Below are positions 31,328 through 44,203 of a stretch of 64,000 nt of DNA, in pieces. Within the stretch, counting starts at the first letter, position 1. Each line of letters opens with the position of its first letter. This DNA is from Erigeron canadensis (lineage: Eukaryota > Streptophyta > Magnoliopsida > Asterales > Asteraceae). Location: NCBI RefSeq assembly GCF_010389155.1, contig NC_057768.1:13638501-13702500 (forward strand), read 5' to 3'. The notes below the pieces were generated by a model. It made no database searches, was not told the DNA's origin, and saw only the letters and a list, made by a program, of their open reading frames with translations. A program made the position numbers and the translations under genes.

Positions 31328-34300
31328 CTACACAGGATTTAGCATTCCCAACTCGCTGATGAGATGTTTAAAAGTTTTGGCATCTAAAGGTTTTGTAAAC
31401 ACATCAGCCAGTTGTTTGTCAGTGGGAATGAAATGAATTTCAATATCACCTTTTAAAATATGATCACGAATAAAATGGTACCTTAGATCAATATGCTTGG
31501 TTTTAGAGTGCATGACAGGATTATGAGAGATTGCGATGGCACTTGTGTTATCACAGAATATTGGTGTTCTTGTGTATTTGACACCATAATCAGTTAGTTG
31601 CTTCTTCATCCATAGGATCTGAGCACAACAACTTGCTGCAGAAATGTACTCAGCCTCAGCAGTAGATAATGAAACTGCAGTCTGTTTCTTGCTCGTCCAA
31701 CTAACCAATTTGCCACCAAGGAAATGACAACCACCTGTGGTACTTTTCCTATCTATCTTACAACCTGCATGATCAGAATCTGAATAGCCCATGAGATCTA
31801 GACTTGAGCCTTTGCGATACCAAAGACCTAGTCTGGGGACACCTTTCAGGTATCGAAAAATTCTTTTTACTGCATTTTGGTGTGCTTCTCTGGGATCAGA
31901 TTGAAATCGTGCACAAAGACATGTTGCAAACATTATGTCTGGTCTACTTGCAGTTAAGTACATTAATGATCCCACCATACCACGATACTTTGTGGAATCG
32001 ACAGGTTTTCCATTAGGATCTGAGTCTAAGGTTAATGGTGCAGAAATTGGAGTATCTTTAGATGAGATTGAATCAAATTGATATTTCTTTAATAAGTCTT
32101 TGACATATTTTTCTTGATTAATAAAAATACCATCACTAGTTTGTTTTACTTGAAGACCCAGAAAATATGTCAATTCACCCATCATACTCATTTCATACTC
32201 AGAAGACATAATTTTTGAAAACTTGTCACACAATTTTTCACTTGTAGACCCAAACACAATATCATCAACATATACTTGTACAAGTAAGATATCACTTTTC
32301 TCATGCAAGATGAATAAAGTGTTATCTATAGCACCTCTACGAAAACCATTATCTAAAAGATGTCGAGTTAGAGTATCATACCAGGCTCTAGGTGCTTGTT
32401 TCAGACCATACAATGCTTTGTTCAGTCGATACACCCAGTGAGGTTTTTCTTTGCTTTCAAACCCTGGTGGTTGATACACATACACAACTTCTTCTAGCTC
32501 TCCATTCAAGAATGCACTTTTGACATCCATTTGGTAGACTTTGAACTCATGATGAGCTGCGAATGCTAAGAATATTCTGATAGCTTCAAGTCTGGCCACT
32601 GGTGCAAAAGTCTCATCAAAATCAACTCCTTCTTCTTGTACATAGCCCTTTGCAACAAGTCTGGCCTTGTTTCTGATTACATGACCATCTTTATCTACCT
32701 TGTTTCGAAAGACCCATCTTGTCCCAATTGGTTCTTTCTTCAGATTGGGGGGACATGGAACAAGCTCCCAAACATTGTTCCTTTCAAATTGGTTGAGCTC
32801 TTCTTGCATGGCTTCAACCCAACTTGGATCTTTTAAAGCCTCGTCAATCTTATTCGGTTCTATCAGTGACAAGAAGCTGACATATAAGCATTGATCGCTT
32901 GTGGCTCTTCTGGTCTGAACCCCTCTACTTGGATCACCAATCACTTGATCAATTGGATGTGAGCGAGTCCATATAGAGTAATGACCAGGATGAACAATGA
33001 TATCAGTGCAAGAACTCCTCTGTCCTACTTCAGAAGATGGATCAGAATAAACTATTTCGGTTTCATCATCTTCATCATCTTGTAAATCACGATTTGCATC
33101 ATGAAATTCTTCGTTCTGAGGTATTTCAGGGGATACTGATATCTGAGGAGTAGCACGCACATCTGATCCAATAGTCAGTTCAGTAGGTAGTTTGAATGTG
33201 ACTGAGGGATAAAATGGAATGTTAATTTGCTGATTTGTAGTTGGTTCTGAACTGGATTGAACAGAAACATGTTCAGGTGACTGATCAGATTTGTCATTTA
33301 GATCAGAATCACCGAAACTGAAAGGACTTTCTGAAGGTGGTTCAGAGATTGGTTTATTAAAGATTGCAGAATTTGATTCATCAAAGGTAACATGAATTGA
33401 CTCATCAACCTTTTCAAGTCTTTTGTTATAGACTCTAAAGGCCTTGCGAATTGTTGAATAACCTAGGAAGTAACCTTCATCAGCTTTGGCATCAAATTTG
33501 CCCAATTTGCTGGAATCATTCAGAATATATACTGGACATCCAAAAACATGAAAATATCCAATATTAGGCTTTCTATTTCTGAGTACTTCATAGGCAGTCT
33601 TCTTATGTTTTTTAACATAAATGGAACGATTCTGGGTGTAGCAAGCAGTTGCAACAGCTTCAGCCCAAAAACATTTTGGAAGACCTGATTCATTCAACAT
33701 ACTTCTGGCAACTTCTATCAGCGTTCGATTCTTTCTCTTTACAACACCATTTTGTTCTGGAGTATGTGCTGAGGAGAAGTTTTGAGATATGCCAGTGTCA
33801 GTGCAGATGGTTTCCAGAGTGGAATTTCTGAATTCAGTGCCATTGTCACTTCTGAGCTGACGTACTTTTCGCTTGTGCTTGAGATCAATTTGTTTGATGA
33901 GGGCAATAATTTCAGCAGCAGCCTCACTTTTATTTCTGAGGAAGATTACCCAACAGTATCTTGAATATTCATCAACTACAACCAGAGTGTACTTCTTTCC
34001 TACTCTTTTCTGAACATTCACAGGACCAAAGAGATCCATATGTAACATATGAAGTGGTCCAGTGATGCTGAAATTTTGCTTGGTCTTGAAAGATGCTCTT
34101 TTCTTCTTTCCCATTTCACACCCTGGACATGGTTTGTCTTTATTGAAAGACATGGCTGGTATCCCATCAGCAAGTTATTTTCTTGATAACTTATTTATAT
34201 GTTTGAAATTGAGATGGGATAACCTTTTGTGCTACAACCAGTTGGTGTCCTCATCAGCCTTTGTATAGAAACATTGTTCAGAAGTAACATTGTTCATGTC

Positions 34301-34681
34301 TACTACATAAATGTTTCCTTTTCTGGGAGCAATCATTACTACCTTCCAATCTCTGTTGAATATGGTGCCTTGTGAAACATCAAATAAAACCTTAAAGCCA
34401 TCATCACACAGTTGACTGACACTGATCAGGTTATATTTCAAACCATTCACATATGCAACTTTTGTTAATTTGACCTAACCGTTATTCACAACACCATATC
34501 CTTCAGTTTGTCCATGATCGTCATTACCAAAAGTTATTGAGGTCCCCTCTTGCACCCTATATTCCTCTAGCAGGGATTTGTGACCAGTCATGGTTCTGCC
34601 AGCAGCACTGTCAAGAAACCAAGTTTTCTTTTTGTGGTCACCTTGCACATACACAAAGATTAGTTCTTTTTGGGAACCCAT
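31328..34681 (-). pseudogene. copia-2a pol: protease, integrase, RT, RNase H (nearly intact)
   Basis: From 34681: protease motif FLDSAAGRTMTG (Ala where most copia proteases have Gly), a region matching NGLKYNLISVSQL, pre-integrase, then integrase with [16 protein letters not shown] and [12 protein letters not shown] carries [11 protein letters not shown] and RNase H carries [14 protein letters not shown], ending LGMLNPV at 31328. Three in-frame stops (about 34475, 34232 and 34175) fall in the protease/pre-integrase region; copia-2b has sense codons at all three. From 34153 the frame is open for 941 codons. All segments are in one frame, offset from the gag tail. This is the best-preserved coding stretch of the window, though not functional as a whole. 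Confidence 0.93.
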
Positions 34682-36514
34682 CTTTTAATGGGTTCACTGG
34701 ACTTTCCCTGAACAGCCTCAGATTTCTTTGGTATATGAGGAACGGATGGATCAAAGGGAATTTCAGTCATAATTTCAGATGACACAAAAACCGTTAGTTT
34801 AACGACTTCAGAAACCTTTTTCTTCTCAGATTTTTGCTTTTTTTGTTTAATTTTCTTTGAAAAAGGCTTTGGGTTTTGTTTGGGATTATGGGGAATGCTT
34901 TCAACATTTTTTAATCGTGCATTACAGCTCTGCACTTGCCTAGCCAAATTTTGAAATTGACTTTCAATTTTTAACAAAATAGACCCTTGATTAGAAACCT
35001 GAGCTCTACCAGAATCTGAGGTAGAAGGCTCATCAGGGATGACATTCTTCTTCTTTTTCTGGTTCTTGGGAACCTGATTTGAAGACTGAGGGGAAGACTT
35101 CTTGGATTTAGCTTTCTTGTCTGAAGCACTGGTCTGACATGCTTCAGATTTGCCCTCAGGTTGTTCCTGGTTTAGATTAGTTATCACTTTTGATTTTCCA
35201 AGATCTTTAAAAATGATTTCTGGTCTCATTTTTTTTGGAAGTGCATCCAGGTCAGTTATTTACTGATGCAAGATGAAGATCACCAGTGCCATAAGCGATT
35301 CTTTGATTTTCAAAAGTTTTCTTAATGGCAGCTTCAGGAAAAGGTGACTTCATCCAAGATTTAATTATTTTTTGTTCTTTTTCTAAAATGATTTTCAGCT
35401 CTTCTTTTTCCAATTCAAGTTTAGAAGCCAGAGATTGATAACTTTTCAAAGCCAACTGAACATCTTTTAGTTCTTTCAATCTGGCCTGACTGGCATTCAA
35501 TTCAGAAGAGTTTATTTCAAAATTTTTAATGCTTTCTGAACGCACAGTCTCAACATATGATATGTCAGCCTCAATTCGAACTAAAAGATCCAGTTTTAGT
35601 CCATCATCATGCTCAAAACCAAATTCACTAACCTTTTTCATGATAATATCCACCCAACGAGCAGATTCCACATCAGACTTAACAACATGACTAAGATCTT
35701 CACGAGCCATGAAACACATATCCCTTACTTCTTCTTCATCATCAGATGACACGTCAGAATCCTCCCATTTTACAGTGTCTGCTACCATGCAGCTATTCTT
35801 GTTGGATTCTTCTTGAGCCATCATTGCCATGTGGGCTTTCAGCTTTTTGTACTTGGCTTTGTACCCATCATCTGGCTTTTGAAAGATAGAGTGGTTAGTG
35901 GCAGTGTGTGATGAGGAAGGTTGTGATGATCTGCATTCCTTCATAAAATGTCCTTTCTTTCCACATTTAAAACATTCAAGATTGGACTTATCAATAGTGT
36001 TGTTTAAGGAAAATTGTTTGCCATTTCTTTTGGATTTAAATTTAAAACGATTAAAGGTTTTGGCAATCATAGCGACCAGATCATCATCATCATTCTCATC
36101 ACATTCATGTGATGCATAATCAGAAATACCAACTTTCATTAGTTCAGCTACTATCTTCTTCACAGAGTCAGACTGATCACTCTCAGAAGATAGTAGGGCA
36201 GTATCTTGAGGTTCAGAATAATGAACCAGAGCTGACTTGGTAGATGAATGATTCTTTGCATCTTGCTGAGCCACGGCTCTCTCTGCTTTGTTTTCCTCAG
36301 TAAATCCGAAAGCACCATACAAAGAGGCCAAAGTGTGGTTGTGAAGGGTGTTGCCTTGTCTTAACACCATGATCAAATTTTCCCATTTCGAAGGTAAAAT
36401 ATCACAAAATTTTTCAAGCAAAATTTCTTTGTCTTTAGTGACACCAAGAGCTTTTAATTGATTAACCAAATTTGTAAACCTAAGATATGTTTCAGTAAAC
36501 GCAACTTGGTTCAC
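34660..36514 (-). pseudogene. copia-2a gag, N-terminus missing
   Basis: The visible part starts at the gypsy junction with TETYLRFTNLVNQLKALG, a capsid-domain sequence, so the first Met at 36514 is an accident of the junction. A CCHC knuckle, CFKCGKKGHFMKEC (about 35960), is followed by acidic and coiled-coil stretches (35700-35330). A frameshift near 35240 leads to the C-terminal Lys/Ser-rich part (35229-34660), ending EPIKRWVPKKN. The gag stop overlaps the start of the pol frame by about 20 bp, and the two are in different frames, as also in copia-2b. Confidence 0.87.
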
Positions 36515-37871
36515 CGTCGGGATACTACATGACCCACGTCAACCCTAACACAACTTGAAATATAATATTGGTTTTTCTTGCCATTTAAGGTATCTCTTCA
36601 TCCTATGATTAATACATTTTGTATTAATTATAGTCCTACTATTTAAAGTATCTCATCGTTATATGTATATAAATATATACACACTCGTATTCGTCTTCGA
36701 ATATATTTCATATCAATTCAAAGAAATACTTTCAAATGTCTTCTTATTCTCATTCATATCTTAAGCTAATTGATAGCTTATAATTTGTATTTTTAACAAA
36801 AACTTATGAAAGATTTTTATAAAGATAAAATGAGAAATCATTTATAAATATTTTAAAAAATAAATATTTTTAAAAGAACCCAAAAGTTTCTTACGTTGAC
36901 AAGCGTATTGATAAATAACATTATAAATAAATTAAGTTTAAACCAAGACTATAAATCAAATCGTATTTTCTATTAGGATAAATTGCTCGTTTGTCATCAT
37001 CGCCATCTACAACTCTTTACATTACTAATCCTTTCACCGATCTAAGGTGAGTTTCATGGATCCCTATTTACTATTTTTAGGACCGAGAATACACAACTGT
37101 TTTGTTTTTATGGTCACAATTGCTTAAAATGATCCATGCTTATATTTTTTTATTACAATGCTCTGGCTCGAAATCCCCTATATGAAACTTGGACCGATTA
37201 AAATTTACAATGCGAATATTATAAATAGTACTATTGGGTTGACACCCCTATCCAGGTTAGTCGCACTAACACTTGCAATGGATAATTAATATTCGAAATA
37301 TATCGTGATTGTGTTGAGCATTTTAGCATCACAAGAGGGATATTATTATTATATATACGTGAATCGTATGATGTTAAGGTATTCGGTTTCCAAGGTATAA
37401 GCATGTGAATAAAAATATTGGTCTTTGTTACCATATTAATGTGATAAATATTATTGGTTTAAATAACCATGTTATCTTGATATTCGTAAATGCATGCGAT
37501 ATCTTATATAAATCTTGTGATCCAAAGGTAAATTCTTATTATAAAAACTGTGAACTCACCAACTTTATGTTGACGTAATTTAAACGTGTATTCTCAGATA
37601 CTTGAGCAAGATGACGCATAAGATAGATGCATACATTTGGAGTCAAAATTGCATACTAGAAGAAAAACTTATGGAGATGTCTTAGTTTATATTGTCATGT
37701 TTAAAGAATCTCATTTGTATTAGTTGTGTACTCAGTTATCCTTTTATGATCAATAAAAAAATCTTTTGGATATATTCTAAAAACGTCTCATTCTAGAGGT
37801 CGTTTGTTATAATATGTGATTTGTTTACGAAAATTAGTCACACCTTCGATTCCGCATTTTGGGGTGTGACA
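36505..37871 (+). repeat. Gag-only gypsy, truncated 5' LTR
   Basis: It matches 42717-44087 of the 3' LTR closely to the shared end TGTGACA. The first ~1.55 kb of the LTR is missing and the join falls directly onto copia-2a gag. The junction shows about 13 bp of near-match (TAAACG-AACTTGG) between gag and LTR, suggesting an end-joining deletion. Confidence 0.87.
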
Positions 37872-37874
37872 GAT

Positions 37875-37886
37875 TGGTATCAGAGC
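37875..37886 (+). other. Primer-binding site, initiator-Met tRNA
   Basis: TGGTATCAGAGC lies three bases after the LTR end and is extended by CACAGG. Confidence 0.9.
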
Positions 37887-39421
37887 CACAGGTTATAGCG
37901 AACTAGGTTGCATTAGTGGCCCGATAGATGAACTATTAGGTTGCATTAGTGAACTTAAACTATAACTATTTTCCTGGCAAATTATTTACTTGCACATACT
38001 TGCTCACATTCATGCTTAGACATGTGTTACATAGAACAATGCTTAAATTTAAGGTTGCTTAAATTTAATAGGTAGATGCTATCTAGATCATAGTGATGTT
38101 TATAGAACTAAGTTCTTGATCGTAGAAAATAACCGTATCGGTATTTTAAACGCAGAATATACAAATGAATTTGAAAATCATTATAGTGCTTCGGAGAATG
38201 TCCGCACTACGTTATTGTATCATTATGCTATTTCGGAGAAGTCCACTCCACTTGGAATGTTTTTACATTTCTATGAAATACACGAGTTTAAATCTAAATT
38301 ATATTACTACAATTCACTATGTGTAGGTTTAAGAACAAAGAATAAACTATCATCATACACTCATCTTCTAATGAGATACCTAACTTACTTTAATCTTCGC
38401 ATCCGTAAATTCTCTTGAGTTACTCTCGTACTCACAAATATCATCGATGAACCCACCTAAGAATTTCAACAAAGATCAAGGAAGGTTGAACCGCTAGAGA
38501 AAACTTCATCCGGAAGATGACCTATCTAAAGACAACCCCAAAAACTCGATTCTCTCGTTACTTCATTAAATCAGACAAACAAGTCCCGTTACGCTGAGCA
38601 AGTTGAACTTAACAATAACGACTTTGATAAAAACACATAATATTATGTTATCTTAAAAACGGTGTACAACGTTTTTACGATTGCATAATACTATGTGGAA
38701 ATATCAAAATCTCCCATTAGTTTGAAGTGGTTAGTTTAGGTATTGGTACACCCTATATATAAGCACAAATTTAACACATTAAAGGTAGCATCAATGCGGG
38801 TCGAAGACTAACCATGAATAACCAATGATAATAATTTTACCTTTTTATGTTAGCCATCAAATAATACTAGGAATCTTCTCGTAATCCCTTTCTCGAAACC
38901 AATAAAAGGAATAAACGTCTTAACCATAATCCGGACTCTAAGTGCACGATGAAGATGACAAATGATAACAGAAATGGTGGTAATAGATCAGAACAAGGGA
39001 ACATTGATATATAATTTCAAGGCCAGAAAAGATGGAAACGGTGAAATTATACAAAGGAGCACGAAGTAAAGGAGAGTTTATGTTCATTAATTAGAAGGAA
39101 AATGATATGATAGAACACTCAAGGAAAATCTAGAAGTAGAATAAACAACGTGGATGGGAAATCACATTAATGAAGAGGCTTGTGGTTAAGTTGGATCATG
39201 AGAAATTTCTATTGCATATAGTTCCATTAGATGTTAACCTACCAAGACATTAATTTCTTAATTACTTGATTTCAAGGATATCGATCTCTCTTTGAATTGT
39301 TTCAAAAACAATGTATCAAGTATTTTATGCATATTATGTTGTGTTGGTTTCCATCTTACTATTATGTGAGGATGTTATATGATCTACATCTCATTAATTT
39401 ATTATTACAATATAGGAAATC
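37887..39421 (+). other. Leader of the gag-only gypsy element
   Basis: A 1.5-kb A/T-rich stretch between PBS and gag. GGTACACCCTATATATAAG near 38750 echoes the leader repeat of the Tekay element. A 100-codon ORF at 38116-38418 has no recognisable feature and is not called. Confidence 0.7.
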
Positions 39422-40501
39422 ATGGCACCTTCTAAGAAAGGGGATACACCGAAAAGAACAAAGAGAGTAAATTCTAAGGCAACTAGGAAAACAAAACGAG
39501 CAAATCTTAAACCCATAGCTGAAGAAGAAGAAACTATAACAATGACACAAGGCGAATTAGATGCACTCATAGCTGAACAAGTGGCTGAAATTCTTGCCAT
39601 GGAAGCAAGCAAGAATACTAGCAAAACTACGGAAGGAAACTCTAGTAGAGCAGGTTCTTACAAGGATTTCATGTATTGCAAACCGATATTCTTCAATGGT
39701 ACTGAAGGGGCAGTAGGTTTGTTGTAATGGTTTGAGAAAACGGAATCAGTATTCCGATTATGTGAATGCACTGACGGCAGCCGAGTCAAGTATGCCACCG
39801 GCACACTTATTGGTGGTGCTCTTTCATGGTGGAGTGGATATGTTAATTCTATAGAAATAGACGCAGCTAATGCATCACCGTGGGAAGAAGTCAAGGAAAT
39901 GATGAAGGGAGAGTATTGCCCAAGGAACGAGATTCAGAAGCTAGAGATAGAGTTCTGGTATCTGGTAGTAAAAGGGAATAATGTGGTTGAATATACTAGG
40001 AGATTTTATGAGTTGTCAGTATTGTGCCCAACAATGGTCACTCCTGAGTACAAACGACTGGAGAGGTACATTTGGGGACTTCCACAGTCTATCCAAGGGA
40101 ATGTGACTGCATCAAAGCCAATTACACTTTCAAGTGCCATTAGTTTAGCTCATGATCTCATGGATCAAGTGATTCGTCACAATGGAGCGACAAAGATTGC
40201 AGAGATAAGAAGCAATGATAATAAGAGGAAGTTGGACGAGAATCAAGAAAGAAGTTATGAACAACACCTATACAAGGAACCAAATGTAATTAAAGCATAC
40301 TATGTCAGACAAAGTAGTAACTCATCCTATCTTGGAACCAAGCCTTTCTGCAACATATGCAAACGTCATCATACCAGGGATTGTAGAGAAGTAGCTTGGG
40401 GCAACAATAGTAGTTGTTTCAACTGTGGAGAAAAGGGACATTTAAGAAGGAATTGTCCAATGTTTTTAGACCATGAGAATGAACAACAACATGAGGACTG
40501 A
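39422..40501 (+). pseudogene. Gag of the non-autonomous gypsy element (one stop)
   Basis: Starts MAPSKKGDTPKRTKR, a basic N-terminus, followed by an acidic helix (EEEETITMTQGELDALIAEQ). The capsid domain includes WFEKTESVF and ALSWWSGY, and there is a CCHC knuckle, CFNCGEKGHLRRNC (about 40425). A single TAA at 39725-39727 interrupts one otherwise continuous frame of about 359 codons. The ORF ends at 40501 soon after the knuckle, with no protease. Gag alone would contribute only particle protein, so pol functions must come from elsewhere. Confidence 0.88.
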
Positions 40502-41174
40502 ACCAGAACACGAGGAAGTGTTAATGATAACCGATGGTGACGACTATGAGGACCCTATCTTCAATATGGGTACGTCTCTTCTAAATAATCCAAAATTCAC
40601 TTAAATAACGAAAATCTCACATCTAAGGAATTATGTCTTAGATACTAAGTACTTTATCCAGTTAAAAAGGATTTGTGATGGATAAGAATAAGAAAGGTTA
40701 TGATAGTTAGAATTGGTAACAAAAGTGGTTACACTGAGGTTATAATGAACAAAAGGAGTTACAATAAAAATAGTGGCAAAGTAACCAATGATAACAGTAA
40801 CAATGATTATGAATCAAAGTTCTAGAATATTAAGTCTATAGAACTTAGTTTTTAACGGATTGACATTATAAGTTTAAGAATATACGGTTAAATAAGAAAG
40901 AACTACATGCTGGCTATAAGCTTAATGTATATTGAGGTAGGAAATTTTGATTAAGTTCATAAATATACGCATACGGATGATATATAGAATATCAGAGGTA
41001 GATCATCATTATATGTACATACTTTTGTTAATTGAGACTGAAGTATAGTGGTGGTTAGTAACTCGTAAGCTTTTATCCAAAATCTCAAATGAGCGTATAG
41101 CAACTACATTTGAATATCTTACTTGGAGGCACAATCTAAATTTCGGGACGAAATTTCATTTAACGGGTAGATAC
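40502..41174 (+). other. Short internal remainder and PPT hairpin of the gag-only element
   Basis: The region where pol would begin is only 0.67 kb and A/T-rich, with no pol motif in any frame that I can see. It ends with the inverted repeat AAATTTCGGGACGAAATTT (about 41138-41156) and TTTAACGGGTAG before the 3' LTR, as in Tekay elements. Confidence 0.75.
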
Positions 41175-44087
41175 TGTGACATCCGTCAAATTTCCATTCA
41201 ACAAGATTCTTAATTGAAATCAATTAAGATGTTCTTTGCTTAATTTCCAAAGTAATTTAAGCTATTTAGGGCATGATTAGGTGAGCAAGTGTATGTTTAA
41301 ACTTTCTAATTGATTATATGATTAATCAATCTATTATCTGAACTATTGTAGCAAGGTTAAGAATCTTGATGACGAACAACTAAGAAAATAAAACTGTTAT
41401 ATTCCGTGAAAAATCATAAAACGTTTATTTTTCGCGTGACTCTTTCTCGTATGGACTTAAGACTTTGGGAAACCTAATTTCTAGTATTTCTACACTCAAT
41501 TATGATTTTTAATTCATAAAATAACACACTCGAAAAATCAGAAAATTTAATTTAAGTCATGAATAGTAAGGAGGTTTAAATTAGTTAACTAACTAGATAT
41601 TTCTTAAACCATTAGGTTTTGAACACATCACCCTTTTCTATATCATTTCACCTCATTTTGAACACATCACCATCTTTTATAAACATTACTTTTAAGTTAT
41701 AAAAAGCTAATAATTATTTTATATACTTAAACAAATTATATAAACTTATTAAAACTAGATATTTGTTCTAAACCATGGCAAATTGAACACATCACCACTT
41801 TCCTTATACTTACACCATAAATCAACCACATCACCACCTTAGAAAAACTTGATGAATCACCTCCTTATCACCACCACTTTTTACCATTCATTTTCCAAAA
41901 CTATTACTATAAATAGCAAGCTTATGTCTTCATTCCAATTTGCTAATTCACATAATCAAAGCTTCTCTTCTTAAATCTCTGTCATTCCAAGATCCATACT
42001 TGTTCAAGTTCAAGCATATCTTTCACAACCCTTCATCTTCCCAAGCTTTCAATTCAACCAATGTTGTCTTGAATTCGTTGGTAGCAATTTGTAAACACGA
42101 CGTTGTTATCGTAAATTTTCTCAAGAACTTCTCAAAGCCTAGTTACAATGTCCACAATGAGTTAGGATTATTCCATATTCTTCAAGTAAACAAGTCCAAG
42201 CTATATTCAATTTTCTCAAGATCTTCTTCGGAGCTCTTTCCTAGATCGTTACTTTGATCATAGAATTGTTAATTCTCCGAACTTGTAAGTGTTTTTATAA
42301 AACCTTACTATACTTTTCTCTTTGATTTTAGAATTATATGTTATCTATCAAAATGCTTGTCAACTTATTTATACTCATTTTAATACAAACTTGCATTTAA
42401 ATACGTTGAATATGTCTTTTATACACATAATAAATTGTTGGTACTTTTATAGAATTGAAGTACATGATATTTATGCTTATTTAAATCTCCTTATGTACTT
42501 CCAATGAAGTATAAATGAATATTTATATAATCGCTATTCACCATCTGTGAATTGTTTCCGTTTTCTCGAATTGTCGGATTTATGGATAGAATATATCCTT
42601 GATAGCCTTTTAACCATACTATATTTCTAAACGTGATTGCCATTGACCTTGGGCATCTTTGGGGTATACCAACGGAGCGGATGTAGTTCGCAAACGGTTT
42701 GCTTTCGCATTCTAAACGAAACTTGGTTCACCGTCGGGATACTACGTGACCCACGTCAACCCTAACACAACTTGAAATATAATATTGGTTTTTCTTGCCA
42801 TTTAAGGTATCTCTTCATCCTATGATTAATACATTTTGTATTAATTATAGTCCTACTATTTAAAGTATCTCTTCGTTATATGTATATAAATATATTCACA
42901 CTCGTATTCGTCTTCGAATATATTTCATATCAATTAAAAGAAATACTTTCAAATATCTTCTTATTCTCATTCATATCTTAAGCTAATGGATAGCTTATAA
43001 TTTGTATTTTTAACAAAAACTTATGAAAGATTTTTATAAAGATAAAATGAGAAATCATTTATAAATATTTTAAAAATAAATATTTTTAAAAGAACCCAAA
43101 GTTTCTTACGTTGACAAGCGTATTGTTAAATAACATTATAAATAAATTAAGTTTAAACCAAGACTATAAATCAAATCGTATTTTCTATTAGGATAAATTG
43201 CTCGTTAGTCATTATCGCCATCTACAACTCTTTACGTTACTAATCCTTTCACCAATCTAAGGTGAGTTTCATGGATCCCTATTGACTATTTTTAACACTG
43301 AGAATACACAACTGTTTTGTTTTTATGGTCACAATTGCTTAAAATGATCCATGCTTATATTTTTTATTACAATGCTCTGGCTCGCAATCCCCTATATGAA
43401 ACTTGGACCGATTAAAATTTACAACACGAATATTATAAATAGTACTATTGGGTTGACACCCCTATCCAGGTTAGTCGCACTAACACTTGCAATGGATAAT
43501 TAATATTCGAAATATATCGTGATTGTGTTAAGTATTTTAGCATCACAAGAGGGGTATTGTTATTATATATACGTGAATCGTATGATGTTAAGGTATTCGG
43601 TTTCCAAGGTATAAGCATATGAATAAAAATTTTGGTCTTTGTTACCATATTAATGTGATAAATATTATTGGTTTAAATAACCATGTTATCTTGATATTTG
43701 TAAACGCATGCGATATCTTATATAAATCTTGTGATCCAAAGGTAAATTTTTATTATAAAAACTGTGAACTCACCAACTTTATGTTGACGTAATTTAAACG
43801 TGTATTCTCAGGTACTTGAGCAAGATGACGCATAAGATAGATGCATACTTTTGGAGTCAAAATTGCATACTAGAAGAAAAACTTATGGAGATGTCTTAGT
43901 TTATATTGTCATGTTTAAAGAATCTCATTTGTATTAGTTGTGTACTCAGTTATCCTTTTATGATCAATAAAGAAAATCTTTTGGATATATTCTAAAAACG
44001 TCTCATTCTAGAGGTCGTTTGTTATAATATGTGATTTGTTTACGAAAATTAGTCACACCTTCGATTCCGCATTTTGGGAGTGTGACA
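41175..44087 (+). repeat. Gag-only gypsy 3' LTR (2.9 kb)
   Basis: Begins TGTGACATCCGTC and ends GGGAGTGTGACA. TATAAATAG at 41909-41917 is a likely core promoter. A 105-codon ORF at 41940-42257, downstream of that TATA box, has no recognisable features and is not called. Confidence 0.88.
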
Positions 44088-44203
44088 CTTGGCATAGTTT
44101 GGCATTCCCTGTGAGTCCTTCAGCTTAGCTGTGAGTCCACCTTCACAAGATGTACAACGACAACAAGATATAAAATAGGTTAGCAGTAAACACAAGTATA
44201 TCA
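44088..44203. other. Unassigned 116-bp spacer between gypsy LTR and copia-2b LTR
   Basis: Lies between the 3' LTR of the gag-only gypsy element and the copia-2b 3' LTR. It may be remnant copia-2a leader/gag or other host sequence. On the minus strand a short open frame exists, but nothing I can assign. It ends TATCA, the same five bases that precede the copia-2a LTR. Confidence 0.5.

Larger units (their letters stand above)
25481..36504 (-). mobile_element. copia-2a: SIRE-like Ty1/copia element with a third ORF, 5' end missing
   Basis: Order from the 5' side (high coordinates) is gag (36514-34660), pol (34681-31328), a 0.7-kb spacer, a very large ORF3 (30615-26767), PPT and the 3' LTR (26347-25481). 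Gag begins at the junction with a gypsy element and lacks its N-terminus, and the 5' LTR and PBS are not seen. The sister element copia-2b has the same organisation. The extra ORF after pol, large gag and size put it in the SIRE/Maximus group (established for soybean SIRE1, inferred here). The left flank TATCA (25476-25480) is a candidate target site within the Athila-like element. Confidence 0.9.
36505..44087 (+). mobile_element. Gag-only Ty3/gypsy element with long LTRs (non-autonomous, TR-GAG-like)
   Basis: A truncated 5' LTR (36505-37871), PBS, 1.5-kb leader, one gag ORF (39422-40501), only 0.67 kb of further internal DNA with the PPT hairpin, then a full 2.9-kb 3' LTR (41175-44087). There is no trace of protease, RT, RNase H or integrase. 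The 3' hairpin and gag resemble Tekay-type chromoviruses, so it could be mobilised by such an element (inference). CTTGG occurs at 36505-36509 and just after the 3' LTR at 44088-44092. Because the LTR itself contains CTTGG at the matching place (about 42721), this is not a safe target duplication. Confidence 0.85.

Noticed and set aside
38116..38418. 100-codon ORF in the leader of the gag-only gypsy element
   Set aside because: A/T-rich, no domain and no homologue in the window; likely chance.
41940..42257. 105-codon ORF inside the 3' LTR of the gag-only gypsy element
   Set aside because: Lies in LTR transcribed sequence after the TATA box, with no domain; the matching part of the 5' LTR is deleted, so no comparison is possible.
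36505..44092. CTTGG as target duplication of the gag-only gypsy element
   Set aside because: The same bases occur inside the LTR at the homologous position, and the 5' LTR is truncated, so the match cannot be taken as a true duplication.
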